Both the position numbers and the translations under genes were made by a program. Below, in pieces: positions 50,333-59,650 of a stretch of 64,000 bases of DNA. Each line of letters starts with the position of its first letter. Position 1 is the stretch's first letter. The notes beneath the pieces were generated by a model that did no database searches, was not told the DNA's origin, and worked only from the letters and a program-made list of their open reading frames with translations. The DNA comes from Methylotenera_A sp040387515 (GTDB taxonomy: Bacteria > Pseudomonadota > Gammaproteobacteria > Burkholderiales > Methylophilaceae): the NCBI GenBank assembly GCA_040387515.1, contig JAZKDP010000006.1:62001-126000 (forward strand), written 5' to 3'.

Positions 50333-52801
50333 CTAGAAATCAATTGTTGCAGATAATAGCAATGTGCGCGGGTCGCTGCGATTCAGTGTTCCTGCACCTG
50401 GATAAGTTGTCCAATAATTTTCTTCAAATAGATTTCTGACATTGGCACGTAACGTAATCACTTGGCCACTTGGTACTACCGTCAAATAACGCGCACCAAT
50501 ATCAAGCGTAGTCCAACTGCCGAGACTTTGTTCATTGCTAGCATCGACATATTGCTTGCTGGTATAGTTAACACGCGCATTCAGTGTCAAATTATCGATA
50601 AAGCCTGTATCCCACTCGCCACCAAAAGTAATGTTGTTGCGTGCTGTGCCAGTAGCCGTTTTGCCATTATTAATACTGTTAGTTGTTTTAGTAAGGTCTG
50701 CGTCAAGTAGCATAATGCCGCCTAAAAAGCGTATACCTTGCCATGGCTCACCAAACACATTCAATTCAATGCCGCGGTTACGTTGCTCACCATCTACTGT
50801 AAATGTATTCGCCGCAGTATTGGCAATAGCAGATGCCTGCGTAATATGAAAAACACTCAAAGTGGCAGCGACTTTGCCCCAATCAACTTTGGCACCTACT
50901 TCATGCTGTTTAGAAACATACGGGGATAGTACTTGGCCAGCATTATTGTAGGTTGTTCCAACGGTTGTTCCCTGTTGCAGCGCCTCAATGTAGTTGGCAT
51001 AAAGTGATATGTTGCTAAGAGGTTTTACAATAACGCCCACAGAAGGTGTAAGCGCACTTTTTCTGTATTCCGATGTAGTTGCACCTGTCGCAATATTGTA
51101 GTTTTCAGCTTTAATCTCTTGTTGTCTCAGTCCTAATGTTAACTGCATGCGATTATCTAGAATAGACAAAGTGTCAGCCACTGCGTATCCGTAAAAGTCT
51201 GTATCGCTGGATTTTTTACGCGATGGAGAAGGAATGGTAGGTTGGCTATTGAAGGTAGGATTGTAAATATTCGATTGTATAGACCCTAACTGGATTGAGC
51301 CCACGCTGGTTCTAACAGCCTCATAACCAGTAGCATTCAGCACTATTTGATGGTGAACAGGCCCAGTTTCAAACTGGCTGCGAATACCTACTTCTGCTGT
51401 AGTACGATCGATTCCAGTAAAATTCAGCTGACTTTTACTTAAGAAATTGCCATTGGTTTGCATTAAGCTACCAAAATCCAGTATTTGCTTCCAATCTGTG
51501 TGGCTTTTCCCGCCAGTGGCATACAGACTAAAGTCAGGCGTGATATTGAATTCGCCACGTAACAACCCGTAAGAATCGCTAAGCTCAACTTTATTCCACG
51601 GAGACATATAACTCTTATTGGCATTGGGTATATTCGCAATAGGTACATTAGCAGCAGCACTAATAGTGCTATTTGCTCGGTCGGTATTAATTTCCTGATA
51701 ACCGAGATCCATTGACAGCCTTACACGCTCACCTCGGTAATCAAGCCCTAAAGTCCCGGTACGAAGTCTTTGTGATTGCTCATCAACTGCTGTATCGCCA
51801 CTTCTGTAAAGGGCATTAGCACGAATGCCGAACTCTTTATTCTCTCCGAACCGCCGGCCAATATCTACTTGTTGCCCGATTTGAGAATCGGAAATATAGC
51901 TGGTGGTGAGTTGTGTCAAAGGCTGATCATCGGCGCGTTTAGTCACTAAATTGATTGCTCCGCCAGTGCCACTTGGTGATATACCATAAAGAAACGCAGC
52001 GGGGCCTTTTAGCACCTCAACGCGCTCAATACCAATAACGGTACTTTGATTATTTGGCGCAATACCATACAAGCCATTAAGCGCAATAGATCCGTTGCCA
52101 AGTAAAAAACCACGAATATTAAAAAAGTTAGAGTAACCAGAATTGGATGGATCTACATTACGAATAGATGGATCATTCACGACCAAGTCAGCTACAGATT
52201 GCGCCTGCTGATTCTGTATGGTTTTTGCCGTATAGCTGGTCACGGCAAAAGGCGTGTCCATCATGTCGCGCTCACCCAAAACACCTAACTTAGCACCCCG
52301 TGCAACTTGTCCACCAGCATATGGCTTAGACAAATCTCTTGGCAATTCACTTGTTGAAGAGGTCACCGCCACTTCTGGCAGGGTGTCGGTTTCATTGACG
52401 ATGGGCAGGCTCTTTATCACTACGGCACCGTCCACTGTCACAGGTTGTAGCCCAGTATCTTTTAATAACTGCTGTAGCACTTGTTGGCGCGAAAGTTGGC
52501 TTTTGATGGCTGGCGCAGGTTTTCCTTTTACCAATGCTGGGTCAAAAGTCAGTGTGATGCCAGATTGTTTAGCGAGTGCATTTAAGGAGTCCTCAAGCGA
52601 GCCTGCTGGCAGATTGTAAACAAGCACTTGGCTATCGGCCGCATAAACAGCAGTTGGGTAAGACAGGTTGAAAGAGGCGATAGCACCAGAGATTAACAGC
52701 GCCTGAATAGCGGCTGAAATAAGTTTTGGTTTATGGTGGCGCGGTGTAGGGATTTCGTAACCCAATTTTTGATCTGAATGTCTGTCTCTATTACTGTGCA
52801 T
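50333..52801 (-). CDS. TonB-dependent receptor with STN signalling domain (FecA/FpvA-like)
   Basis: 822 residues. Signal peptide (to about residue 54, a long and polar N-region), STN domain at about 56-130 (VLVYNLPAGSLEDSLNALAKQSGITLTFDPALV, LLKDTGLQPVTVDGAVVIK), plug (about 160-290: DMMDTPFAVTSYTAKTIQNQ, RVEVLKGPAAFLYGISPSGTGGAINLVTK) and a barrel ending in Phe. The STN domain touches FecR in the membrane, so the receptor both imports a siderophore and signals its own induction. Hydroxamate-type FoxA/FpvA plug by resemblance. The sigma and FecR genes lie directly upstream on the same strand. Confidence 0.93.
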   Translation of the reverse strand: MHSNRDRHSDQKLGYEIPTPRHHKPKLISAAIQALLISGAIASFNLSYPTAVYAADSQVLVYNLPAGSLEDSLNALAKQSGITLTFDPALVKGKPAPAIKSQLSRQQVLQQLLKDTGLQPVTVDGAVVIKSLPIVNETDTLPEVAVTSSTSELPRDLSKPYAGGQVARGAKLGVLGERDMMDTPFAVTSYTAKTIQNQQAQSVADLVVNDPSIRNVDPSNSGYSNFFNIRGFLLGNGSIALNGLYGIAPNNQSTVIGIERVEVLKGPAAFLYGISPSGTGGAINLVTKRADDQPLTQLTTSYISDSQIGQQVDIGRRFGENKEFGIRANALYRSGDTAVDEQSQRLRTGTLGLDYRGERVRLSMDLGYQEINTDRANSTISAAANVPIANIPNANKSYMSPWNKVELSDSYGLLRGEFNITPDFSLYATGGKSHTDWKQILDFGSLMQTNGNFLSKSQLNFTGIDRTTAEVGIRSQFETGPVHHQIVLNATGYEAVRTSVGSIQLGSIQSNIYNPTFNSQPTIPSPSRKKSSDTDFYGYAVADTLSILDNRMQLTLGLRQQEIKAENYNIATGATTSEYRKSALTPSVGVIVKPLSNISLYANYIEALQQGTTVGTTYNNAGQVLSPYVSKQHEVGAKVDWGKVAATLSVFHITQASAIANTAANTFTVDGEQRNRGIELNVFGEPWQGIRFLGGIMLLDADLTKTTNSINNGKTATGTARNNITFGGEWDTGFIDNLTLNARVNYTSKQYVDASNEQSLGSWTTLDIGARYLTVVPSGQVITLRANVRNLFEENYWTTYPGAGTLNRSDPRTLLLSATIDF

Positions 52802-52954
52802 GGCTAAAAATCCCTGTTGAAGTGTGAGATAAATAACCGTATGCCGAATAGCGCTTAAAAAACCCGCAGATTTTAACGATTTATTTTTAACTATATTTTT
52901 AAATGCTTATCTTTATATCATTTTGACTAATGAAGTGAGCCTTATTATAGGAGG

Positions 52955-54040
52955 CTATTTTTTACTAATGACGATAACATCGACCTGTTTTGTTATGCGC
53001 ACAGGTAGTGTTCTGGCGATCGCTTTTAAAGCATGCTCAACAGGGTCTGGCCCGTTCAACTGAAATACGCCAGATACGGTGAGGTCGCCAGCGGTGGGTT
53101 CACACATCAATGGCAACTCCTGATAACGCGAAAGCTCCGCGACAAACTCGTCGAGCCGCATTTGTTTAGCGACCAGTACACCATCTATCCAGCCTATTGG
53201 ATCCATGCTAAAATGATTGTCGGCACTGTTTTTTACTGGAGCAGAAACCGCATCGTGCATCGTATAAGTTTCATTGGCATAAGCTCGCACAGGCGCATAT
53301 TTGTCGACATGCATGGCGACTATGCCTTGTGCCACGTGCAGCTTGGTGCTCGATGCTTGTTGATTTACGGAAAAGCGAGTGCCAATTGCCTCTAATTCCG
53401 CCTGCTCGGTTTTTACCCAAAATGAACGACGCCCGATGATGGAATCGCTGTCTTTGCTAGTTTCTATATAGATTTCACCGCTATGCAGCACGATTTCGCG
53501 TTTCAGCAATGAAAAATTTACAGCGACTTTGGAATTAGTGTTCAGCATTAGTTTTGTGCCGTCCGCTAGCATAACACTATCGCGTTTTCCAACATTGGTG
53601 GCGTAGTCTGCTTGTTGCTGCCCAGGGCCGAATTGATTAGCGAGCAGGGCGGTTCCGATGATGCTGAATGCCGCTAAGCTCAGTAGTTTCAACGTGCGAC
53701 GGCGAGTAGCCAGCGTACTCCTTTTTACATCTAAAAGCGTAAAAGTATCAGCTACGATTTGCTTGGAATCAGCCGCTAACACATCCAGATTTTGTTCTGC
53801 TGCGAACAGTTCTTGCCATGCGGCTTCGTGTGTCACATCCTGCGCACGCCATTCAAGAAATTGCTGTCTATCGTCAGCGCTGGTTAAGCCAGAGTTTAGC
53901 TTGACTGACCAAGCAATCAGCTCTTCATATACGGCTTGCGATATGCCAGTGTTGTTATGGCATGCGGAACTCTTGCTGGAAAGTGGACTGTGAGATGTCA
54001 ATGTAAAGATGGTTGAGTTATGTGGTAGTGAATAGCTCAC
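52955..54040 (-). CDS. fecR: FecR-family anti-sigma regulator
   Basis: 361 residues. Cytoplasmic N-terminal domain with the FecR start ISQAVYEELIAWSVKLNSGLTSADDRQQFLEWRAQ..HEAAWQEL (about 33-76), one helix at about 120-140 (LKLLSLAAFSIIGTALLANQF), and a periplasmic FecR domain (VGKRDSVMLADGTKLMLNTNSKV, IETSKD, AELEAIGTRFSVNQQASSTKLHV). Relays the STN signal to FecI. The start is a GTG at 54040; an approximately 30-residue leader precedes the family sequence, so a later start is possible. It is 47 bases after the sigma gene. Confidence 0.9.
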   Translation of the reverse strand: MSYSLPHNSTIFTLTSHSPLSSKSSACHNNTGISQAVYEELIAWSVKLNSGLTSADDRQQFLEWRAQDVTHEAAWQELFAAEQNLDVLAADSKQIVADTFTLLDVKRSTLATRRRTLKLLSLAAFSIIGTALLANQFGPGQQQADYATNVGKRDSVMLADGTKLMLNTNSKVAVNFSLLKREIVLHSGEIYIETSKDSDSIIGRRSFWVKTEQAELEAIGTRFSVNQQASSTKLHVAQGIVAMHVDKYAPVRAYANETYTMHDAVSAPVKNSADNHFSMDPIGWIDGVLVAKQMRLDEFVAELSRYQELPLMCEPTAGDLTVSGVFQLNGPDPVEHALKAIARTLPVRITKQVDVIVISKK

Positions 54041-54087
54041 AGCATATCGCTGTAAGGGCTTAGCGTAAAGCTATTGTGCTGTTAATG

Positions 54088-54597
54088 CTACTGATTTTTT
54101 GTCAGTATATGGCGCAGCGCATCGGCCATATGACTTTCGACCGTGCGCAACGAAACACCTAACTTAATGGCAATTTCTGGGTAAGTCATACCTTCTAGCT
54201 TTGAGAGCAGAAAAACCCTGCGTACATTTGGTTTTAGGCCATCGAAAAGTCTATCTATTTGCATAAGAACTTCGATAAAGCCTAAGCGATCTTCAGGCGA
54301 AGAAGCAAATCGCTGAGGCAAATACGCAATTGCTTGTAGGTAGGCTTGTTCTAATTCTTTTCGACGAATGTGATCCACCATCAAGCCGTGGGCAATGGTG
54401 CTTAAAAATGCACGCGGCTCATTCACTTGCGCGAGGTTTGTCGGTTTATCGATGACACGCAAAAAGGTATCTTGTGCCAAATCATTGGCATTATGTATGC
54501 AACCCAAACGCCGCTTTAACCAGCTGACTAACCAGCCGTGGTGCGAGTGATATAGCGCATGAACTTCTTGCTGAAGGGATACATCCACAGTTGACAA
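54088..54597 (-). CDS. fecI: FecI-type ECF sigma factor (start moved to a TTG)
   Basis: About 170 residues from the TTG at 54597. Region 2 is visible as ALYHSHHGWLVSWLKRRLGCIHNANDLAQDTFLRV and PRAFLSTIAHGLMVDHIRRK; region 4 as LKPNVRRVFLLSKLEGMTYPEIAIKLGVSLRTVESHMADAL. It would transcribe the receptor operon when FecR is activated. An ATG at 54675 opens a longer frame, but that extension reads through a nearly canonical Fur box (54631-54650), so I place the start at 54597 (TTAGG about 7-12 bases upstream) or a GTG at 54588. The corrected N-terminus then matches other FecI proteins. Confidence 0.9.
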   Translation of the reverse strand: MSTVDVSLQQEVHALYHSHHGWLVSWLKRRLGCIHNANDLAQDTFLRVIDKPTNLAQVNEPRAFLSTIAHGLMVDHIRRKELEQAYLQAIAYLPQRFASSPEDRLGFIEVLMQIDRLFDGLKPNVRRVFLLSKLEGMTYPEIAIKLGVSLRTVESHMADALRHILTKNQ

Positions 54598-54630
54598 GTA
54601 ACGACCTAACAAAAAACCTAATGGGTGGTT

Positions 54631-54650
54631 AATAAGAATGATTCTCATTA
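54631..54650. promoter_or_regulatory. Fur box upstream of fecI
   Basis: AATAAGAATGATTCTCATTA, essentially the classic Fur consensus with dyad symmetry around GAATGATTC. It lies 34-53 bases before the chosen fecI start, where a promoter should be, so iron-bound Fur would block sigma-factor synthesis. Confidence 0.85.
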
Positions 54651-54883
54651 TATGCTTTATGGATATGGCTGACAATATGGATATTTACGATGTCGGCGAC
54701 AGATAAGTTATTCTGGCAATGTTTAAATTTTGAATGTTTGGGCTTTTTCATAATCCTTGGCCATTTAAGGTTAGCTTGACTGCCCAATCTCAATAGTACT
54801 TATTTTAATTATTTAAAACATAAGTTATTAAATTTAATATTTAACTTTAATTAAAAAAATTAATTAATTGATTATAAATATAA

Positions 54884-56728
54884 TTATAGATTATTACAGT
54901 CGTGATTTGAGGCGTGTTGAGCAGGTTTTTTTAGCTGCTTGGACGTGGTGTTGACTGTGTATTTAGCGTCATCTAGCTGACCAGATAACTGAATAGAGCT
55001 ATCTTTTGCAAACAAAGTTGAGTCTTTGGGCTGGGGATCTAAAAGTACATTGATGCGTTTATTGATGAAATCTAAATTTGCCTCACCCTCAATAATGGTC
55101 TGCTCGGTATTTACCCATAGTAAATTTGAAGTCGCAATGCCTTGTTTAATATTAAGGCCGAGTTTGCCGCAGTTCAATACAATTCCCTTATCACCACGTA
55201 GAGAAAGCCAAAGCACTTTGCCAAAGTCTAAACCCAGTTTTGCATCTAATTTATTTGAAATGATGCCTTTCCCTAACGTGATATCAGCATCACCAGATAA
55301 GTTGGACTTTAATTCAGGTAGTACATTTCCTTTTGAATGAATATTCATTTTAATATCTAAAGGGGCAGAGATTTTGTTATCTAAATTTGTACTGTCCAAT
55401 AGGTTGGCAATTTGTAGCTGATTAACCATAACTTCAGTCTGAACCGTAGGCACTTCTTTGCTTATATCAAGGTTGGCATTCGCTAAAATCTTACCGCCAT
55501 TAATCTTAGTATCTTCAATCTTCATATCAAACTTTCCCGCATGACCATTCACTTTAAGGTTTAGATTCTCAAGCTTAATATTTTTAATGTTGATTATTTT
55601 CTGAATTTTTAAAATTAAATTTAATTGCGATTTTTTTAAAGTTTCCATCAAAGAAGAGTTGTTTTCTGAATCACGTTTAGGCTTTTTAATTTGCGTGAGT
55701 AGATTAGATAACTCTTTAAAATCAATCGTTTCACTTAAAAAGCTGCCAGTGACTTCGGGCGTATCATTATTATGTAAATAGGAAAAATTTCCTTTTAAAT
55801 CAGACCCGTTAAAGTCTGCGATAAAGTCTTTAAACTGATATTTTTCATTTGATTTAAGAATATGGCTGGATGCATTAAACGCATTTTGACCGACTAATCG
55901 ATCATTTCTAATCAGGTTAATTAAGGCATATAGATTGCCAGAAATCTTAACGTCAGCATTAATCAAAGGTTTTTTGTAAACATCACCTAATTTACCCATT
56001 ACAGTGATTTTGTTTTTACCTGATTGCAAATATCCATTCATTTTAAAAAGTGTCTTAGTTCTCTGAAAGGTCACTTTAGCGTCTGAGAAAATAATGCCAT
56101 TGAAAGGCAGTTTTTGGTAATTGCCTGAAAATGTAATTTTATTAGGCAATTGTTTCGAATTTAGATTAGAGCTTGTATTTAAATTGGTATGCGCACTGAT
56201 ACGTGCGCTTAAATCAACATCTAAAGCATGATTGTTAAATCGGATTAGGCTTCGCTGGGCTGTTAATGAAAGTAAAACATATTTACCTGGGCCTTTATAG
56301 TTGGGCTTCAGCAACCGCCAGTTTCGTAAGCCATCTCTTAATCTTTCGAGATTCACTTCAGCGTCTGACATTGAAACGTGCACAATTCTGCTTTTTGGAT
56401 TAAACAAGAATTGGACGGCATTAAAACTGAAAGAAATTCTTCGCGCTGATACAAGTGGTCGCTCATCAGCCCATGAGGCATTGGGAATGTATAAATCCTC
56501 AAACTTGATCGTCGGATTTAAAAAACCAGAAAATTCAACATCTAATTTGCCAATTTTGATGTTGCGCTCAGACTTTTGACTAACGTAATTAATTAAAGAC
56601 GGTCTAAGCCAATCCCACTTAAATACAATCAACAAAGCTGTAAAAATGACCAAAACGGTCAGGACAGCAATTCTCTTTTTAGATCGAATTAAATCGTCTG
56701 GAAGTCTTAATGATGACAATATGGACAT
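54884..56728 (-). CDS. AsmA-family envelope protein
   Basis: 614 residues. N-terminal helix at about 19-36 (KRIAVLTVLVIFTALLIVFKW), then AsmA features: SEKNIKIGKLDVEFSGFLNPTIKFEDLYIPN near 50-80 and a long beta-strand-rich periplasmic chain, with the AsmA C-terminal domain (about 480-560: LDAKLGLDFGKVLWLSLRGDKGIVLNCGKLGLNIKQGIATSNLLWVNTEQTIIEGEANLDFINKRINVLLDPQPKD). AsmA proteins are thought to move phospholipid between membranes. It lies 109 bases after the PLD synthase gene, same strand; lipid synthesis and lipid transport are thus linked. Confidence 0.88.
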   Translation of the reverse strand: MSILSSLRLPDDLIRSKKRIAVLTVLVIFTALLIVFKWDWLRPSLINYVSQKSERNIKIGKLDVEFSGFLNPTIKFEDLYIPNASWADERPLVSARRISFSFNAVQFLFNPKSRIVHVSMSDAEVNLERLRDGLRNWRLLKPNYKGPGKYVLLSLTAQRSLIRFNNHALDVDLSARISAHTNLNTSSNLNSKQLPNKITFSGNYQKLPFNGIIFSDAKVTFQRTKTLFKMNGYLQSGKNKITVMGKLGDVYKKPLINADVKISGNLYALINLIRNDRLVGQNAFNASSHILKSNEKYQFKDFIADFNGSDLKGNFSYLHNNDTPEVTGSFLSETIDFKELSNLLTQIKKPKRDSENNSSLMETLKKSQLNLILKIQKIINIKNIKLENLNLKVNGHAGKFDMKIEDTKINGGKILANANLDISKEVPTVQTEVMVNQLQIANLLDSTNLDNKISAPLDIKMNIHSKGNVLPELKSNLSGDADITLGKGIISNKLDAKLGLDFGKVLWLSLRGDKGIVLNCGKLGLNIKQGIATSNLLWVNTEQTIIEGEANLDFINKRINVLLDPQPKDSTLFAKDSSIQLSGQLDDAKYTVNTTSKQLKKPAQHASNHDCNNL

Positions 56729-56837
56729 TGTTTTAAAGGGCTTTATGCTAATAATTCTTTAATAATGTTGCGGATTATATTGGTGGCGAGGGCTTTATTT
56801 TCTATAAGTTTATGCAGACCAATAACACCGCATAAAC

Positions 56838-58097
56838 TTATAGTTGCGATTTCATCACCGCGGCCAACTGTTCTAATAGCTTCTCTTTCATTGGCCTGTT
56901 TGCCCATTGCTTGTATGTAATAGGGCGAGAATTTGCCCAATCATCGTTAAATATCTTTAATTGCTGTTTGGCAAAACTTGCATCTAAAATATTCAAATTG
57001 GCTTCATCGTTTAACCTAAAAGAGCGGTTATCAAAGTTTGTTGATCCTACCGACACTAACAAAGAATCCACGATAAAAATTTTACAGTGATACATCGTTG
57101 GTAAGTATTCAGCAATCTCGATTTTAGCTTTCAACAACTTGCCCCAGCAGGCCTTAGAAGCTTTTCTAACCAGTTCGGCATCGGTATATTTGCCCGGCGT
57201 AATAATGCGGATTTTTACGCCACGTTTCACTGCATGCAGAAGTGCTTCAATCGTTAATTGGTCTGGCACAAAATATGCGCTGGATAATTCAATAGTCTTA
57301 GACGCCGCAGTAATCGCCATTAGATACATCAGTTGCATCGAATCGCTACCGCCGCTGGGTGAACTGCTGAACATTTGAGTCTGTAATTTTCCGGTAGATT
57401 TTAGCTCTGGGAAGTAATGTTCACTATGCAGCACTTGGCCTTTTGCCTTAATCCAGTTGTCCATGAATACGGCTTGCATCTGGCCGACCACAGGGCCAGT
57501 GACTTTAAAATGAGAGTCGCGCCATTCATTAGGGTTTCTGGCATCACCTCGCCATTGATCGGCGATTCCGACCCCACCCGTAAAACCTGTTTGCCCATCG
57601 ATGATTAATAATTTACGATGCGTGCGATTATTAAATCGGCCAAGATGACTCCAGTGCGGTTTGTGATAGCGTTGAATTTGTACACCAGCTTCATCCATTT
57701 TATCAATCTGCCGTGTTTCCATTTTAACGCTGCCAAGCCAGTCTAATAATACGTGAACCTTAATGCCAGCAAGTGCACGCTCGCTTAATGCGTCTGAAAA
57801 TTCCTCACCAATGGTGCCGGACCAATAAATAAATGTTTCAAACGTGATGGTATCTTTGGCGTTTTTAATTGCATTGAGCATTTGCGGAAAAATTTCATTC
57901 CCATTGGTAAAAGCTTGTACATCATTCCCTGATACGAAAGGAGGGCCAAGTAACGCACTGACAGAGCGTGAAAATTGTGAATCTGCAACATCGTAATGAG
58001 ACTCTAATTTTCGCTGGATTTTCTTCTCCGCCGTCATAAAGTTCATCAAAATAATAATGCTGACGGTGGTAATTAAAATGGTTAATAAGATGAGCAT
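56838..58097 (-). CDS. Cardiolipin synthase A-like PLD protein
   Basis: 419 residues. Short N-terminal helix (about 1-20). HKD 1: His160, Lys162, Asp167 in HRKLLIID, then GQTGFTGG; HKD 2: HCKIFIVD near residue 340, followed by GSTNFDNRS. Other family marks are LLDWLGSVKM and SSAYFVPDQLTIEALLHAVKRGVKIRIITPG. It is the third PLD-type synthase in the window and the only one with an N-terminal membrane helix as in ClsA/ClsC. Its promoter gap contains the AGTGC-N3-ATCGCACA element. Confidence 0.93.
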   Translation of the reverse strand: MLILLTILITTVSIIILMNFMTAEKKIQRKLESHYDVADSQFSRSVSALLGPPFVSGNDVQAFTNGNEIFPQMLNAIKNAKDTITFETFIYWSGTIGEEFSDALSERALAGIKVHVLLDWLGSVKMETRQIDKMDEAGVQIQRYHKPHWSHLGRFNNRTHRKLLIIDGQTGFTGGVGIADQWRGDARNPNEWRDSHFKVTGPVVGQMQAVFMDNWIKAKGQVLHSEHYFPELKSTGKLQTQMFSSSPSGGSDSMQLMYLMAITAASKTIELSSAYFVPDQLTIEALLHAVKRGVKIRIITPGKYTDAELVRKASKACWGKLLKAKIEIAEYLPTMYHCKIFIVDSLLVSVGSTNFDNRSFRLNDEANLNILDASFAKQQLKIFNDDWANSRPITYKQWANRPMKEKLLEQLAAVMKSQL

Positions 58098-58198
58098 GAT
58101 GAGATTTTAATTACTTTTACCTTAATTATTTTAGTTAAGTGAATTAGGGAGCGGAATATAAAAACTGGTTCATACTAGCCACTTAAATGTTTTAATTC

Positions 58199-58214
58199 AG
58201 TGCAACATCGCACA
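58199..58214. promoter_or_regulatory. Shared palindromic element copy B (PLD synthase / YccF divergent gap)
   Basis: AGTGCAACATCGCACA: same 5-base left and 8-base right blocks as copy A at 39111-39126, only the three central bases differ. It is 101 bases before the PLD start and 158 before the yccF start. Arms GTGC and GCAC are six bases apart in both copies. Confidence 0.5.
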
Positions 58215-58372
58215 TAAGCAATCAATAAATACAAAGTGAATTAAATTGATTAACCCACCATTTGTTCATCAGCAAACCCGCTAAAGTTTCACGTATCAAA
58301 AATGGATTTTTTGTTTTAGACTGAATAAAAATTTTTTAAAAATTTAAACAATACAATCCAAGGAGAAATATC

Positions 58373-58768
58373 TTGAGCTTGATCGGCAATATTCTGTGGT
58401 TTATTTTCGGTGGTGCTTTAATGGGTTTAGGTTGGTGGCTTGCAGGCCTATTGGCTTTTGCCTCAATCATTTGTATACCTTGGGGAAAAGCTTGTTTTGT
58501 CATTGGCACATTTACCTTTTTCCCGTTTGGCAAAGAAGCGGTTAGCCGTAAGCATGTCAATAAAAAAGATGATATTGGAACAGGAACATTAGGCACGATT
58601 GGCAATGTAATCTGGTTTGTCATTGCAGGAATATGGCTTGCCATTGGCCATTTACTCGCAGCGATTGCATGTTTTGTGACGATTATTGGTATTCCATTCG
58701 GTATTCAACATCTCAAGCTTGCAGCAATCGCAATCGCCCCGATAGGTAAAACGATTGTTGATAAATAA
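58373..58768 (+). CDS. yccF: YccF-family membrane protein
   Basis: 131 residues with two internal YccF repeats: NILWFIFGGALMGLGWWLAGLLAFASIICIPWGKACF and NVIWFVIAGIWLAIGHLLAAIACFVTIIGIPFGIQHLKLA. Each repeat has a glycine-rich helix pair ending in a (P/I)PWG or IPFG turn. The start is TTG, supported by AGGAG at 58361-58365 with a 7-base spacing, and the N-terminus then matches the family. Function unknown; inner-membrane. It is divergent from the PLD synthase and followed by a strong terminator. Confidence 0.93.
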   Translation: MSLIGNILWFIFGGALMGLGWWLAGLLAFASIICIPWGKACFVIGTFTFFPFGKEAVSRKHVNKKDDIGTGTLGTIGNVIWFVIAGIWLAIGHLLAAIACFVTIIGIPFGIQHLKLAAIAIAPIGKTIVDK

Positions 58769-59096
58769 CAGCTTGGTTGAAGTTTTTTATTAAATGGATT
58801 GTGATGCATAGATTTCCACAAAGAGAAGATATTGATTTGCTCATTACTTAACTGAGTTCATCAAACAAAAAAGCCACTTGCCCTTAATGCAAGTGGCTTT
58901 TTTGTTTGTATAAATTGGTGGTTTTATACAGCCATTGTTGGTAAAAATTGGCTGTTTACAACCAATTTAAAAGTCATTAAGAATTAATTAAACTAAATTA
59001 ATAAACTAAAACAATCACTTAGTTGTTTTGTGTTTTTAGGCACGTATTTCGCTCTTAAATATTGCTAACCATCTAGCGTTATTTAGGGACAAAAAT
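58769..59096. other. Gap between YccF and the second sigma factor
   Basis: 328 bases. It has the terminator at 58863-58907, then two weak inverted repeats, AAATTGG/ACCAATTT (58945-58951 with 58961-58968) and AAAACAA/TTGTTTT (59008-59014 with 59023-59029). I see no Fur box comparable to the one before fecI at 54631, which suggests a different control of this second signalling system. Confidence 0.5.
58863..58907. terminator. Long rho-independent terminator after yccF
   Basis: A 19-base perfect stem (58863-58881 with 58889-58907) around a 7-base loop, with T run inside the right arm and A run on the left; bidirectional in form. Confidence 0.9.
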
Positions 59097-59597
59097 ATGA
59101 TGATGCAAAGTGCCTTGGTAGGACAGTTTTATGTTGAGCATAATTTTTGGCTCCATAAATGGCTGTCAAAAAAAGTAGGCTCTACTTTTGATGCGGCTGA
59201 TTTAATGCAAGACACGTTTATTCGTATGCTTTCTAAGGTCGAAACTGAGCAGATTGTTGAGCCGCGTGCTTACTTAACAAAAATAGCGCATGGGTTAATG
59301 GTTAACTTTTTGCGCCGTCGCGATATGGAAGCTGCCTATATTGCCGCCATGATCAATTTTGGTGAATCGCAAGAGAAGCTATTCCCCTGCGCAGAATCGT
59401 ATCTGATCAATTTAGAAAAATTGGTGACTATTGATCAAATGCTGGATGGCCTGCCCACTAAAGTGCGCACAGCATTTTTAATGCATAAATTGGATGGGCT
59501 AACATACCCTGAGATAGCCGAAGAAATGGGGATGAGTGTCATCTCCATTAAAAAATATATTGCAAAAGCTTTGGTGCATTGCGCAACCGAGCGATAA
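59097..59597 (+). CDS. Second FecI-type ECF sigma factor
   Basis: 166 residues. Region 2: EHNFWLHKWLSKKVGSTFDAADLMQDTFIRML and PRAYLTKIAHGLMVNFLRRRDME; region 4: LDGLPTKVRTAFLMHKLDGLTYPEIAEEMGMSVISIKKYIAKAL. Three consecutive ATG codons open the gene. It is followed 53 bases later by a FecR-type gene and then an STN receptor, the order of a complete cell-surface signalling system. In contrast to fecI at 54088 no Fur box is visible upstream. The two sigma factors are diverged enough for separate specificities. Confidence 0.93.
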   Translation: MMMQSALVGQFYVEHNFWLHKWLSKKVGSTFDAADLMQDTFIRMLSKVETEQIVEPRAYLTKIAHGLMVNFLRRRDMEAAYIAAMINFGESQEKLFPCAESYLINLEKLVTIDQMLDGLPTKVRTAFLMHKLDGLTYPEIAEEMGMSVISIKKYIAKALVHCATER

Positions 59598-59650
59598 ATA
59601 CGCTTTAAGCTTAATTATTCATATAAATTAATTTACTTAAAATTTTGACT

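Noticed and set aside
54598..54675. N-terminal extension of fecI
   Set aside because: It reads through a near-consensus Fur box and does not resemble FecI proteins; start moved to 54597.
56743..56940. 65-codon frame between AsmA and the PLD gene
   Set aside because: Overlaps the end of the PLD gene in another frame, has no family similarity and no ribosome site; the gap probably holds only the AsmA leader.
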